A stretch of 5,826 nt of DNA from contig JBGSIZ010000261.1 of assembly GCA_041742255.1 (NCBI GenBank), positions 1-5,826 of the forward strand. Direction: 5' to 3'. Both the position numbers and the translations under genes were made by a program. Below the pieces are notes generated by a model. That model saw only the letters and a program-made list of their open reading frames with translations, ran no database searches and was not told the origin of the DNA. Origin of the DNA: JBGSIZ01 sp041742255. Lineage in GTDB: Bacteria > Pseudomonadota > Alphaproteobacteria > Rhodobacterales > Rhodobacteraceae. Of the stretch, positions 1-5,826 are shown piece by piece; position 1 is the first letter of the stretch; the number at the start of each line of letters is the position of its first letter.

Positions 1-1661
1 ATTTCGTAGATCGCCGTCACGCTGTGCCCGGCCCCCAGTTCGCCCGCGTCCACCCGGTCGTTGTTTAAATCCTCGCGGTTGAGCGCGCGGGTTTCGTAGC
101 CGATGAGCCGGTATTCGGCCACGGTGGCCGGGTTCCATTCCACCTGCACCTTGACGTCGCCCGCAATCGGGAAAAGCGCCCCGGTCAACTGGTCCACCAG
201 CACCTTTTGCGCCTCGTTCAAGGTGTCGATATAGGCCGCGATCCCGTTGCCGTTCTGCGCCAGCGTCTGCATGGTCGCGTCATCCAGATTGCCCCGTCCG
301 AACCCCAGAACCGACAGGTAAATCCCCGTATCCCGTTTGTCCGCGATAAAGCGTTCCAGCCCTGCCGGGTCCGACAGGCCGACGTTGAAATCCCCGTCGG
401 TGGCAAGGATCACCCGCGACACCTCGCCGTCCGCCGCCATGGTTTGCGCCACGGCATAGGCCTGTTCCAGCCCGCCTTGGCCGTTCGTGCTGCCGCCGGC
501 CCCAAGCCCCGCAAGCGCCTTGAGAATGGCCCCTTGATCGGACGCTGCTGTGGGCGCGAGCGCCACCCCCGCCGACCCTGCGTATTCGACAATCGCCACC
601 TGATCGTTGGCCGACAATTGACCCAGCATGAGCCGGAACGATTGTTTCAACAACGGCAGTTTCGCCGGATCGTCCATCGACCCCGAGGTGTCGATCAGGA
701 ACACAAGGTTGAGCGGTGGCCGCGCATCTGTTGCGGGCATTTCCCCCTGAAGCCCGATGGACACCAGCCGCGTGTCCGGGTTCCACGGTGTTTGCATCAC
801 CGAAAGCGTGGAGCGGAACGGACCCTCGCCCGCCTCTGGTGCCGGGTAGTCGTAGGGGAAATAGTTGATCAGTTCTTCGATCCGCACCGCGTCGCGCGGC
901 GGCAATTGCCCCGCGTTGAGTGCATTGCGCACCACCGCATAGCTGGCCGTGTCCACGTCGATGGAGAACGTCGAAACCGGGTCATCGCCCGTGATTTTCA
1001 ACGGGTTGTCTTCTGCTGTCGCAAAGGATTCCGTGTTGGGTTCGGGGGTGGGCGCGAATTCCTGCCGCGTTGCGGGTTGCGCAAAGACGCCGCCCAGCCC
1101 TTGGGTTGTGCCGCCCAATGGGGCAGCCCCGGTGGCTTGCCGTGCTGCTGTTGGCGCGGGTGCCGGGTCTGCCACGATGGAGTCCAGCACCACGATGCCC
1201 TCGTCTGCTTGTTTGACCATGGGGGCCGCTGCCGCGATGTCTGCGGGCGCGTCTTCGACCGTCATTTCGGCCGCTGCCGCAACGCTGGACCCGGTGGCGT
1301 CACCGGGGGGTTGGGCGCGGGTTTCCGCCTCGGTCAGGACGATTTTTCCGGTGCCCGTGCCCGTGCCCGTCAGGTTTTGGCCGATGGGGGAGATATAGAC
1401 AAGGCCGACCGCGACAAGGGCTGTGGTGGCCGCAAGTGCGCCGCGCGAGGTGAAGGATTTCAACATGGTTCCTGCTTTCTGCCATGCCCCGGTTGGGGCG
1501 GTTGCAGAAATAGGACGCGCCCCTGTGGCCGATCCTTGGAGGGCTGCGAAGTTTTTTCGCGCCAGTGCCAGATTGTCTGCCCGGCGGGCCGCGTCGGGCG
1601 ATGGCGTGGCCGCCCGCAGTGCCGCGGTCAGATCGTCGAGGGTGTCGCGTTCGTTGGTCAT
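1..1661 (-). CDS. Membrane-anchored VWA-domain protein, YfbK-type (C-terminus beyond the window)
   Basis: Seen: 553 codons are readable from ATG 1661, with no stop before the left edge. AGGAGG lies seven bases upstream, and the start overlaps the sigma-factor stop by four bases. Residues 1-73 form a soluble, Arg/Ala-rich segment (TLDDLTAALRAATPSPDAAR at 7-26). One membrane span follows at about 74-92 (ALAATTALVAVGLVYI), then a GTGTGTG run and an Ala/Pro-rich linker to about residue 225. A YfbK-type N-terminal domain starts near 228 with FSIDVDTASYAVVRNAL (232-248) and RIEELINYFPYDYP. The VWA domain spans about 316-490, with a complete MIDAS start D-T-S-G-S-M (D324, S326, S328) and ATDGDFNVG holding D422. 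The YfbK C-terminal region (DUF3520 type) begins near residue 500 (VEWNPATVAEYRLIGYETR) and is cut off. Known: VWA/MIDAS domains bind divalent metal and protein ligands. Inference: N-terminus in the cytoplasm, VWA part outside, with a possible sensor or anti-sigma role for the adjacent ECF factor. Confidence 0.92.
   Translation of the reverse strand, partial: MTNERDTLDDLTAALRAATPSPDAARRADNLALARKNFAALQGSATGARPISATAPTGAWQKAGTMLKSFTSRGALAATTALVAVGLVYISPIGQNLTGTGTGTGKIVLTEAETRAQPPGDATGSSVAAAAEMTVEDAPADIAAAAPMVKQADEGIVVLDSIVADPAPAPTAARQATGAAPLGGTTQGLGGVFAQPATRQEFAPTPEPNTESFATAEDNPLKITGDDPVSTFSIDVDTASYAVVRNALNAGQLPPRDAVRIEELINYFPYDYPAPEAGEGPFRSTLSVMQTPWNPDTRLVSIGLQGEMPATDARPPLNLVFLIDTSGSMDDPAKLPLLKQSFRLMLGQLSANDQVAIVEYAGSAGVALAPTAASDQGAILKALAGLGAGGSTNGQGGLEQAYAVAQTMAADGEVSRVILATDGDFNVGLSDPAGLERFIADKRDTGIYLSVLGFGRGNLDDATMQTLAQNGNGIAAYIDTLNEAQKVLVDQLTGALFPIAGDVKVQVEWNPATVAEYRLIGYETRALNREDLNNDRVDAGELGAGHSVTAIYE
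1351..1370. repeat. In-frame hexanucleotide tandem repeat inside the VWA gene
   Basis: Three full copies of GTGCCC plus two further bases, encoding the T-G-T-G-T-G run just after the membrane span. The unit is six bases, so copy-number change would alter linker length by two residues without breaking the frame. Confidence 0.7.
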
Positions 1662-2200
1662 TCCGCGTCCTCCTGTTGCTTGATGTGCCGCAATTTCTTT
1701 TTCGCCTCGGAGATGCGCCAACTGATGGTGCCTTCCGACACCCCCAGAATTTGCGCCGCGTCCGCGTGGGTGATGTCGTCCAGCACCAGCGCCAGCGTGT
1801 CGCGCAGATCATCCCCGAGCCGCCCCATCGCCCGGTGCAGCCAATCCAGACTGGCCCGTTCCGCGTCCATCTGGTCGTGCCGCGCCAGTTCCCAATCCCC
1901 CCAGCCCGTTGTGGCCTTGGCATAGGTTGCCCGTTTGCGCCGTCGGTCGTGGGCCGCGTTGACCGCCACCCGGTAGAGCCATGTGGTGACCCGCGCCCGC
2001 CCTGAATAGCTGCGCAATTTGGCCGGTAGGGCGGCGCAGATGTCCTGTGTCAGATCCTCGGCCTCGGCCCGGTCGCCAGTCAGCCGGAAACACAGCCCGA
2101 ACAAGCGGTCATAGTGCCGGTCCAGCAGCGACGCGAACGCCGTGCCATCCCCAAGGGCGGCGGCGGTGGCGAGGTCTTCGTCTGAGGTTGTCATGCGCAT
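1658..2200 (-). CDS. ECF-type RNA polymerase sigma factor (sigma-70 family)
   Basis: Seen: about 180 residues from ATG at 2200. Region 2 covers about residues 20-90: FASLLDRHYDRLFGLCFRLTG, then AEDLTQDI (47-54, core-polymerase binding helix), then SGRARVTTWLYRVAVNAAHD and a basic RRRKR (promoter melting and -10 recognition). Region 4 covers about residues 119-172: RLGDDLRDTLALVLDDITHADAAQILGVSEGTISWRISEAKKKLR, with a clear helix-turn-helix for -35 recognition. There is no region 1.1 or 3 and no C-terminal extension, so this is a compact ECF factor in the cytoplasm. Other possible starts are TTG 2230, GTG 2203 and ATG 2194. None has a convincing ribosome binding site; the TTG start would have its AAGGA directly against it, so ATG 2200 or 2194 is preferred. 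The stop codon overlaps the start of the VWA gene (ATGA), arguing for co-translation and a functional link. The group within the ECF classification cannot be assigned by eye. Confidence 0.93.
   Translation of the reverse strand: MRMTTSDEDLATAAALGDGTAFASLLDRHYDRLFGLCFRLTGDRAEAEDLTQDICAALPAKLRSYSGRARVTTWLYRVAVNAAHDRRRKRATYAKATTGWGDWELARHDQMDAERASLDWLHRAMGRLGDDLRDTLALVLDDITHADAAQILGVSEGTISWRISEAKKKLRHIKQQEDAE
1669..1674 (-). promoter_or_regulatory. Ribosome binding site of the VWA gene, inside the sigma-factor 3' end
   Basis: The minus strand reads AGGAGG seven bases before ATG 1661. This perfect anti-Shine-Dalgarno match lies inside the last codons of the sigma gene. Together with the ATGA stop/start overlap it fixes the start of the VWA gene and suggests that both proteins are made from one transcript in a coupled ratio. 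Confidence 0.85.
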
Positions 2201-2209
2201 CACTAGGCT

Positions 2210-2230
2210 TTGACGTGGGCGGTGCGTCAA
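2210..2230. repeat. Inverted repeat TTGACG-N9-CGTCAA upstream of the sigma gene
   Basis: Perfect 6-base arms at 2210-2215 and 2225-2230 around 9 bases, ending ten bases before ATG 2200. The symmetric layout over two helical turns is typical of a dimeric regulator site. One arm also looks like a sigma-70 -35 box on the minus strand, but the matching -10 position (CCTAGT) is poor. No regulator can be named. Confidence 0.35.
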
Positions 2231-2244
2231 TCCTTGGCGGCGAG

Positions 2245-2250
2245 ATCATA
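2245..2250 (-). promoter_or_regulatory. Possible -10 element (TATGAT) for the sigma/VWA operon
   Basis: The minus strand reads TATGAT within an AT-rich stretch that stands out from its GC-rich surroundings. It would place the transcript start near 2238, about 38 bases before ATG 2200. No good -35 box is visible at the expected spacing, since the hairpin occupies that position. Tentative. Confidence 0.25.
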
Positions 2251-2258
2251 ATATTTTC

Positions 2259-2273
2259 GGCAGGTGTCCTGCC
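2259..2273. other. Small hairpin immediately after the hydrolase stop codon
   Basis: GGCAGG-ACA-CCTGCC on the minus strand: a perfect 6-bp stem with a 3-base loop starting directly after the TAA at 2276-2274. It is followed by GAAAATATTATG, which is AT-rich but has no real U-tract, so it is at best a weak terminator or a 3'-end stabilising hairpin. Whether the sigma gene is read through from the hydrolase gene is therefore open. Confidence 0.4.
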
Positions 2274-3359
2274 TTATTGCGCGCCGAGCCCCGCGAGGAA
2301 CCCCGGTTGACGCGGACCTTCGGGGGCCAGCACCGTTTGCGTGATCCGGCTGTCCCGCAGCCCTTGCAGGAACGCGATCATGGCGGGCGACGACACCCCG
2401 GTCATGTGATTAGCCCCAAGCACCGTTCCTTCGGCAGAGGTGTCGATGACCGTGATGGGGAGCGTCATGAGAACCGCGCTGTCGCTTTCTGTGCCCAGCC
2501 GCGCCCTGCCGTCTGCCAGAAATTCTGACAGTTGCAGCGCCCGGTCCCGTTCTGACGTCATGACCACAAAGGGTTGCGGCAAACGCCCGATTTCCGTGGC
2601 CATCGCCGCGAACACGTCCACGTCGATGTCCGGTGAAATCAGAACCACCCCTTCGAGTTTGGACCAAAGGGTGCCCCCGGTCCGGATGGATTTCTGCCGC
2701 AGTGTTTCCACCACCAGTTGCGACCCCATGGAGTGCGCGATGATCTGGATGCGGTTGACCTGACTGCGCTCCAGCCGGTCCAGAAGTGCCTCTAGTCCGT
2801 CGCGTGCGAACAGCACCGAATCCCGGTCATAGAGGTAGGTTTTCGCGTCCCCCCCCGATGGCCATGAAAACAGCACCGGCAGGCCCGACACCCGGAAGTC
2901 ATAGGTCATCTGGCCAAAGCGATAGAGCGCCTCGGGGAAGGTGTTGTTGAAGCCATGCACGAAAATCACCGCTTCGCGCTGGGCCGGGTCGAGTGCCAGC
3001 GCCCGTTCGGCGATCCGCGCGGAAAACGCCACCTCGGTGTCGAATTCGCGGGCGTTGGTCACCCCGAAATGCGTGTTGGGGTTGGCCGGGCCGCGCCGGG
3101 GTGTTTCCACCTGACCGGGTTTATGGCTGGCCGGGACCGACACCCCGATTTCCCCGTAATTCATCCCGTTTGCCCGATCAGATCCGTAGATTTCGCTGCC
3201 CTGCGGGGATTTGGCCCGGTTGGTCGCGACCAGAATGTCAAGCTGGGTGGCCGTGGCGGCCAGCCCCATGGTTTGAATGGTCGCCCGTTCGGCGCAGGCG
3301 GCCAGAAAAAAGGGCAGTCCTGCGAGGAGGCTGCGGCGGGTCAGGGATGCGTTGTTCAT
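2274..3359 (-). CDS. Alpha/beta hydrolase lipoprotein, DUF900-type
   Basis: Seen: 361 residues from ATG at 3359. An upstream in-frame start at 3485 would add 42 residues, but it lies inside the terminator hairpin of the preceding gene and would bury the signal peptide. The N-terminus reads T-R-R-S-L-L-A-G followed by a hydrophobic stretch and the lipobox L-A-A-C with C22, so it is a lipoprotein signal with a twin-arginine-like pair (R8, R9). Catalytic-type motifs follow: VIFVHGFNN at 131-139 (oxyanion-hole region), AHSMG at 208-212 with the likely nucleophile S210, SPDIDVDVF at 242-250 giving the acid candidates D244/D246, and NH at 317-318 giving the likely histidine H318. The residue before the His-Ser pair is Ala rather than the classic Gly of GxSxG. 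Known: DUF900 proteins (Pfam PF05990 type) are alpha/beta hydrolases related to lipases, with mostly unassigned substrates. Inference: an envelope-anchored serine hydrolase, perhaps an esterase or lipase. No strong ribosome binding site is visible upstream of 3359. Confidence 0.9.
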   Translation of the reverse strand: MNNASLTRRSLLAGLPFFLAACAERATIQTMGLAATATQLDILVATNRAKSPQGSEIYGSDRANGMNYGEIGVSVPASHKPGQVETPRRGPANPNTHFGVTNAREFDTEVAFSARIAERALALDPAQREAVIFVHGFNNTFPEALYRFGQMTYDFRVSGLPVLFSWPSGGDAKTYLYDRDSVLFARDGLEALLDRLERSQVNRIQIIAHSMGSQLVVETLRQKSIRTGGTLWSKLEGVVLISPDIDVDVFAAMATEIGRLPQPFVVMTSERDRALQLSEFLADGRARLGTESDSAVLMTLPITVIDTSAEGTVLGANHMTGVSSPAMIAFLQGLRDSRITQTVLAPEGPRQPGFLAGLGAQ

Positions 3360-3368
3360 GACGTGTCC

Positions 3369-3374
3369 GTTATA
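3369..3374 (-). promoter_or_regulatory. Possible -10 element (TATAAC) for the hydrolase gene
   Basis: The minus strand reads TATAAC ending ten bases before ATG 3359, which matches five of six bases of a sigma-70 -10 box. No convincing -35 hexamer lies 16-18 bases upstream. If used, transcription would start only a few bases before the ATG, giving a leaderless or nearly leaderless mRNA, which would fit the absence of a Shine-Dalgarno sequence. A promoter must lie somewhere between 3470 and 3360 because of the terminator, but this exact placement is tentative. Confidence 0.3.
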
Positions 3375-3403
3375 CTGGTGTGCTGTGCCCGAAAAGGGGG
3401 ACA

Positions 3404-3418
3404 CCGCCGATCCGGCGG
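3404..3418. repeat. Short perfect palindrome CCGCCG-ATC-CGGCGG upstream of the hydrolase gene
   Basis: Six-base arms around a 3-base centre, located about 50 bases upstream of ATG 3359 and roughly 30-45 bases upstream of the putative TATAAC. It could be an operator or an mRNA hairpin. Such GC palindromes also arise by chance in GC-rich DNA. Confidence 0.35.
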
Positions 3419-3470
3419 CGGGATACCGCGCAGTGTGTTGCAATTCGTCAGGGGAGTGGGTGCCCGGATG

Positions 3471-3497
3471 AAAAGAGGGGGGCAAGCGCCCCCCTCT
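3471..3497 (-). terminator. Intrinsic terminator downstream of the phytase-like gene
   Basis: Seen: a perfect 10-bp stem (arms 3474-3483 and 3488-3497, AGAGGGGGGC on the minus strand) with a 4-base loop. On the minus strand it is followed by TTTTC when the run from the stem end is counted. It sits 67 bases past the stop at 3566-3564. The very GC-rich stem and short U-run fit Rho-independent termination of leftward transcription. It also separates the phytase-like gene from the hydrolase gene and argues against the hydrolase starting at 3485. Confidence 0.85.
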
Positions 3498-3563
3498 GTC
3501 TCATGCTGAAAAGGTCTTGTGATAACGCGGCGACCTTGGAATTTTACGATCAGAAAGGGCCGA

Positions 3564-5717
3564 TCAGAATTGGCCGAGCGACCACAGGAAGGTTTCGCCC
3601 GAGCTGTCGTCCACGCCATCGTTGTCGGTGACCGCCCAAGCGGTGCCATCGGCGGCAAAGGTCAATCCTTCGACCTTGTCCACGATGAACCCATTTTGTG
3701 CGGCGAGGTCGGGGACCAGATCCCGCACCACTTCTTTGGTCACGACGGGCAATTCCCCACCAAGCGGTGCGGGAACCATTTCAGTGAGCGCAACCCGCGT
3801 CACCTGTTTGACCCGTGCGGCCGCGCCGATCTGGTTGTCGCGTTCGATCAGATAGACATAGTCCCCGTGTGCGACGATTTCCGACAACCCGATCCAGCCC
3901 GTTTCAACGGCGTCGAGCGGGTAGTGGACCGCGCCCCATTCCTTGGCTTCGATGTTGTAGGACACCAGTTTGACCATGCCTTTGGCATCGTCGCCCCATT
4001 CCCGCTGCACGGCCATCCAGAGTGTGCCGTCGATCAGCGTGATGCCTTCGAACCCGAACCGGGTCTCATTGGCCAAGAGTTCAGCCGGAAGGCTGATTTC
4101 CTGACGGATCTGCCCCTTGGCGTTCACATGGTAGAGCCCGTGCGGGATCATCCGGTCTGTCCGGCCTTCGGACGCGAGCCAGAAGCCGCCTTCGCCATCG
4201 GTCGTGATGCCTTCGATGTCGATTTTCTGGGCGGGCATGCCCGCGCGGGTGATCGGCAGCGCCGCCGTGATCCGGGCAGGCATCGCGCTGGTGTCGATTG
4301 TGAAGATGGTGGGCTGGTAGCCGTAAAAGCTGTCGTTTACGGCATAAAGCGTGGACCCTTCACCAGCCGCGAGGCCCGAAAGCGCCCCCCAGCCGATCAG
4401 CGTATCCGCCCCCGCAGAGGTCAGGGTCGGGTAGGCGGCCGGAGCGGATTGCAGTTCATAGATCATGACATGCGCCCGCGACAGGCCGTCTTCGATCAGG
4501 TCAACCTCGTTTGCGGTGGCCAGCAGGTTGCGTTCCGGAATGGCCACGGCCCCTTCGGGCGAGACGCCCGATGGCAGGATTTGTTTGAGCACCGGGGCGG
4601 TCGGGTCTGTCACGTCATAGACGCCCACGGTGGACGACCGTTCGGACAGGACGAACACATAGGGCGTGCCGCCGATGGTTGCGAATTCCATGCCTTCGGG
4701 TTCCGCCCCTTTGGCGTCCGAACGGCGGTCCGGGTAGTGCCCGGTTTGCGCGATGGCCTGTTCAAACGACGCACCCGATTCGAACACGACCGTGCCGTCC
4801 TTGTTGAAGATGGTCCAGCCGCGTGCGCCGCCGTCCATGTCGCCTTCGTTGGCGACGGCAAAGTGCGCGTCGTCGATCCACTGGAGGCCATCGGGTTCGC
4901 GCAGACGCGCGGGCTGGCTTTCGGTGAACCGCAGCGCCGCCTGTTCGTCCGTCGCGTCGATTCCCTCAAGGTCAACCGACCCAGCCGAGAAATGCGACAT
5001 CACGGCCCCGTCCGCCCCGATCACCACGATGTGGTTGTTTTCCTGCATCGTCACGGCGATTTCGCCCAGACCGTTCACATCCACGAATTCCGGTTCCGGA
5101 TCTTCGGCGGAAATGTCTGCAAGGCCGGTCATGTCGATGGCCACAACGCCCGCACAATCCAGCGCGCCGTCTGTCAGCGTCGCCTTGACCATGAAGCCTG
5201 CGGGCATCTGGCCCACGCGCCCGTCGCCGGCGTCTTCGTCCCGTTCGTTTTCGATCGCTACTGCGATGAACGTGCCGTCCTTGGCTGCCGCCGTCGAGTC
5301 CGGCTGTCCGCCGAGGTCACATTCCGCCGTCACGGTGCCCGTTGTCAGGTCCACCGATTTGAGCATGCCCGAGGGGTTGGTAAAGCTTTCCGAGGTGTTG
5401 ACCGCCACAAACGCCGTGTTGCCGATCACCGACACAGCAGTCGGTTCCCCGCCCATGTCCACATTGCCGCGCGCCACCGGATTGGCCGGGTCCGTGATGT
5501 CGATCAGACCAACAACCCCCAGCGGGCTGTCGGTGTAGATCAGCGTCATGCCGTCCGCCGAGGCCGAAATGATTTCCGCCGACGACACCGCAGCGGCGTC
5601 CGCATTGTTGAGCGGCGTCGCAAACGAGGCCACCCGGTTGAAATTCATGTCCTGCGCCTGTGCCATGCCGGTGCAGAGCGCCAGCACAGAGGTCATCGCT
5701 GTAAATTTGATGGTCAT
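3564..5717 (-). CDS. Exported double-propeller protein: choice-of-anchor-I-like N-terminus fused to a phytase-like esterase domain
   Basis: Seen: 717 residues with a Sec signal peptide at about 1-21 (hydrophobic core, A-Q-A before Q22), so the mature protein is likely periplasmic or secreted. The start is supported by GGGGGAA five bases upstream; M8 is a poorer alternative. Residues about 25-425 carry repeated strand-turn units with LIDITDPANP (71-80), EPEFVDVNG (208-216), MQENNHIVVIG (224-234), EPEGMEF (339-345) and YDVTDPTAPV (367-376), a pattern I recognise from choice-of-anchor-I beta-propellers. Residues about 430-717 resemble the 'esterase-like activity of phytase' family (Pfam PF13449 type): DIEGITTD (500-507), FGFEGITLIDG (554-564), LIERDNQIG (623-631), KVEGLTFAADG (681-691). 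The mature part has two cysteines (C133, C188) that could pair, and it is clearly acidic. Known: the phytase-like name comes from weak homology, and activity on phytate is generally unproven. Inference: an extracytoplasmic hydrolase or binding protein with unknown substrate. A terminator follows the gene, so it is probably monocistronic at its 3' end. Confidence 0.9.
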   Translation of the reverse strand: MTIKFTAMTSVLALCTGMAQAQDMNFNRVASFATPLNNADAAAVSSAEIISASADGMTLIYTDSPLGVVGLIDITDPANPVARGNVDMGGEPTAVSVIGNTAFVAVNTSESFTNPSGMLKSVDLTTGTVTAECDLGGQPDSTAAAKDGTFIAVAIENERDEDAGDGRVGQMPAGFMVKATLTDGALDCAGVVAIDMTGLADISAEDPEPEFVDVNGLGEIAVTMQENNHIVVIGADGAVMSHFSAGSVDLEGIDATDEQAALRFTESQPARLREPDGLQWIDDAHFAVANEGDMDGGARGWTIFNKDGTVVFESGASFEQAIAQTGHYPDRRSDAKGAEPEGMEFATIGGTPYVFVLSERSSTVGVYDVTDPTAPVLKQILPSGVSPEGAVAIPERNLLATANEVDLIEDGLSRAHVMIYELQSAPAAYPTLTSAGADTLIGWGALSGLAAGEGSTLYAVNDSFYGYQPTIFTIDTSAMPARITAALPITRAGMPAQKIDIEGITTDGEGGFWLASEGRTDRMIPHGLYHVNAKGQIRQEISLPAELLANETRFGFEGITLIDGTLWMAVQREWGDDAKGMVKLVSYNIEAKEWGAVHYPLDAVETGWIGLSEIVAHGDYVYLIERDNQIGAAARVKQVTRVALTEMVPAPLGGELPVVTKEVVRDLVPDLAAQNGFIVDKVEGLTFAADGTAWAVTDNDGVDDSSGETFLWSLGQF

Positions 5718-5722
5718 TGGTC

Positions 5723-5729
5723 TTCCCCC
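5723..5729 (-). promoter_or_regulatory. Ribosome binding site of the phytase-like gene
   Basis: The minus strand reads GGGGGAA five bases before ATG 5717. It supports this ATG over the internal ATG at codon 8 and keeps the full signal peptide. Confidence 0.7.
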
Positions 5730-5826
5730 AGTTTTCGGTTCGCGCGATCACTGCGCCGTGAGGGTGTCACCGCTGTAACGGTTGTGTTGCAGATTTGTGA
5801 AAAAGCGGGCGCGGATCAACTTCCCC

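Noticed and set aside
207..1925. A 572-codon open frame on the plus strand
   Set aside because: It is antisense to the VWA and sigma genes, both of which have recognisable domains. Its translation is Arg/Cys/Gly-rich without any family features, as expected for the reverse strand of GC-rich coding DNA.
2201..2230. TTG start at 2230 adding ten residues to the sigma factor
   Set aside because: AAGGA abuts the TTG with no spacing, the added residues are not typical of ECF N-termini, and they overlap the inverted repeat. It cannot be fully excluded.
3511..3537. AAGGTC/GACCTT inverted repeat as a second terminator
   Set aside because: The stem is only six pairs with a 15-base loop, and the much stronger hairpin just downstream explains termination better.
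4753..5538. A 261-codon open frame on the plus strand
   Set aside because: It is a Ser/Pro/Thr-rich shadow of the phytase-like gene with no recognisable domain and no ribosome binding site.
5765..5790. PhoB-box-like direct repeats (TGTCAC, TGTAAC) upstream of the phytase-like gene
   Set aside because: The repeats are nine bases apart rather than the eleven of a Pho box, and the second half-site of the best 11-base alignment matches poorly. The phytase-like label alone is not evidence for phosphate control.

Overview
The window is a GC-rich bacterial chromosomal segment whose four genes all read leftward on the minus strand. The protein styles fit an alphaproteobacterium, most likely a marine Rhodobacteraceae/Roseobacter-type organism: high third-position GC, an acidic exported propeller protein, a DUF900-type lipoprotein hydrolase, and an ECF sigma/VWA pair. 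This placement is an inference from composition and family resemblance, not from a marker gene.

Layout in the direction of transcription, from right to left: (1) 5826-5718 is a short upstream region with a good ribosome binding site. (2) 5717-3564 encodes a 717-residue exported protein with two propeller-like halves: an N-terminal choice-of-anchor-I-like region and a C-terminal 'esterase-like activity of phytase' region. (3) 3563-3360 is an intergenic region with a near-perfect intrinsic terminator at 3497-3471, followed by a putative promoter region for the next gene. (4) 3359-2274 encodes an alpha/beta hydrolase of the DUF900 type carrying a twin-arginine-like lipoprotein signal. (5) 2273-2201 is a 73-base gap holding a small hairpin and a TTGACG-N9-CGTCAA inverted repeat. 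(6) 2200-1658 encodes an ECF-type RNA polymerase sigma factor of about 180 residues. (7) 1661-1 encodes a membrane-anchored von Willebrand factor A protein of the YfbK type. Its start codon overlaps the sigma stop codon (ATGA), and its C-terminus runs off the left edge.

The last two genes are the clearest functional unit. The ATGA overlap and the strong AGGAGG site point to translational coupling. The VWA protein sits where an ECF sigma factor normally has its anti-sigma partner, and it has a short N-terminal cytoplasmic-type segment, one membrane span, a long Ala/Pro-rich linker and a VWA domain predicted to lie outside the membrane. A sensor/anti-sigma role is therefore a reasonable hypothesis but is not shown by the sequence. 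The propeller protein is separated from the other genes by the terminator and is probably transcribed alone. The hydrolase may or may not be co-transcribed with the sigma factor.

I see no RNA genes, mobile elements, CRISPR arrays or origins. Long open frames on the plus strand are shadows of the minus-strand genes.
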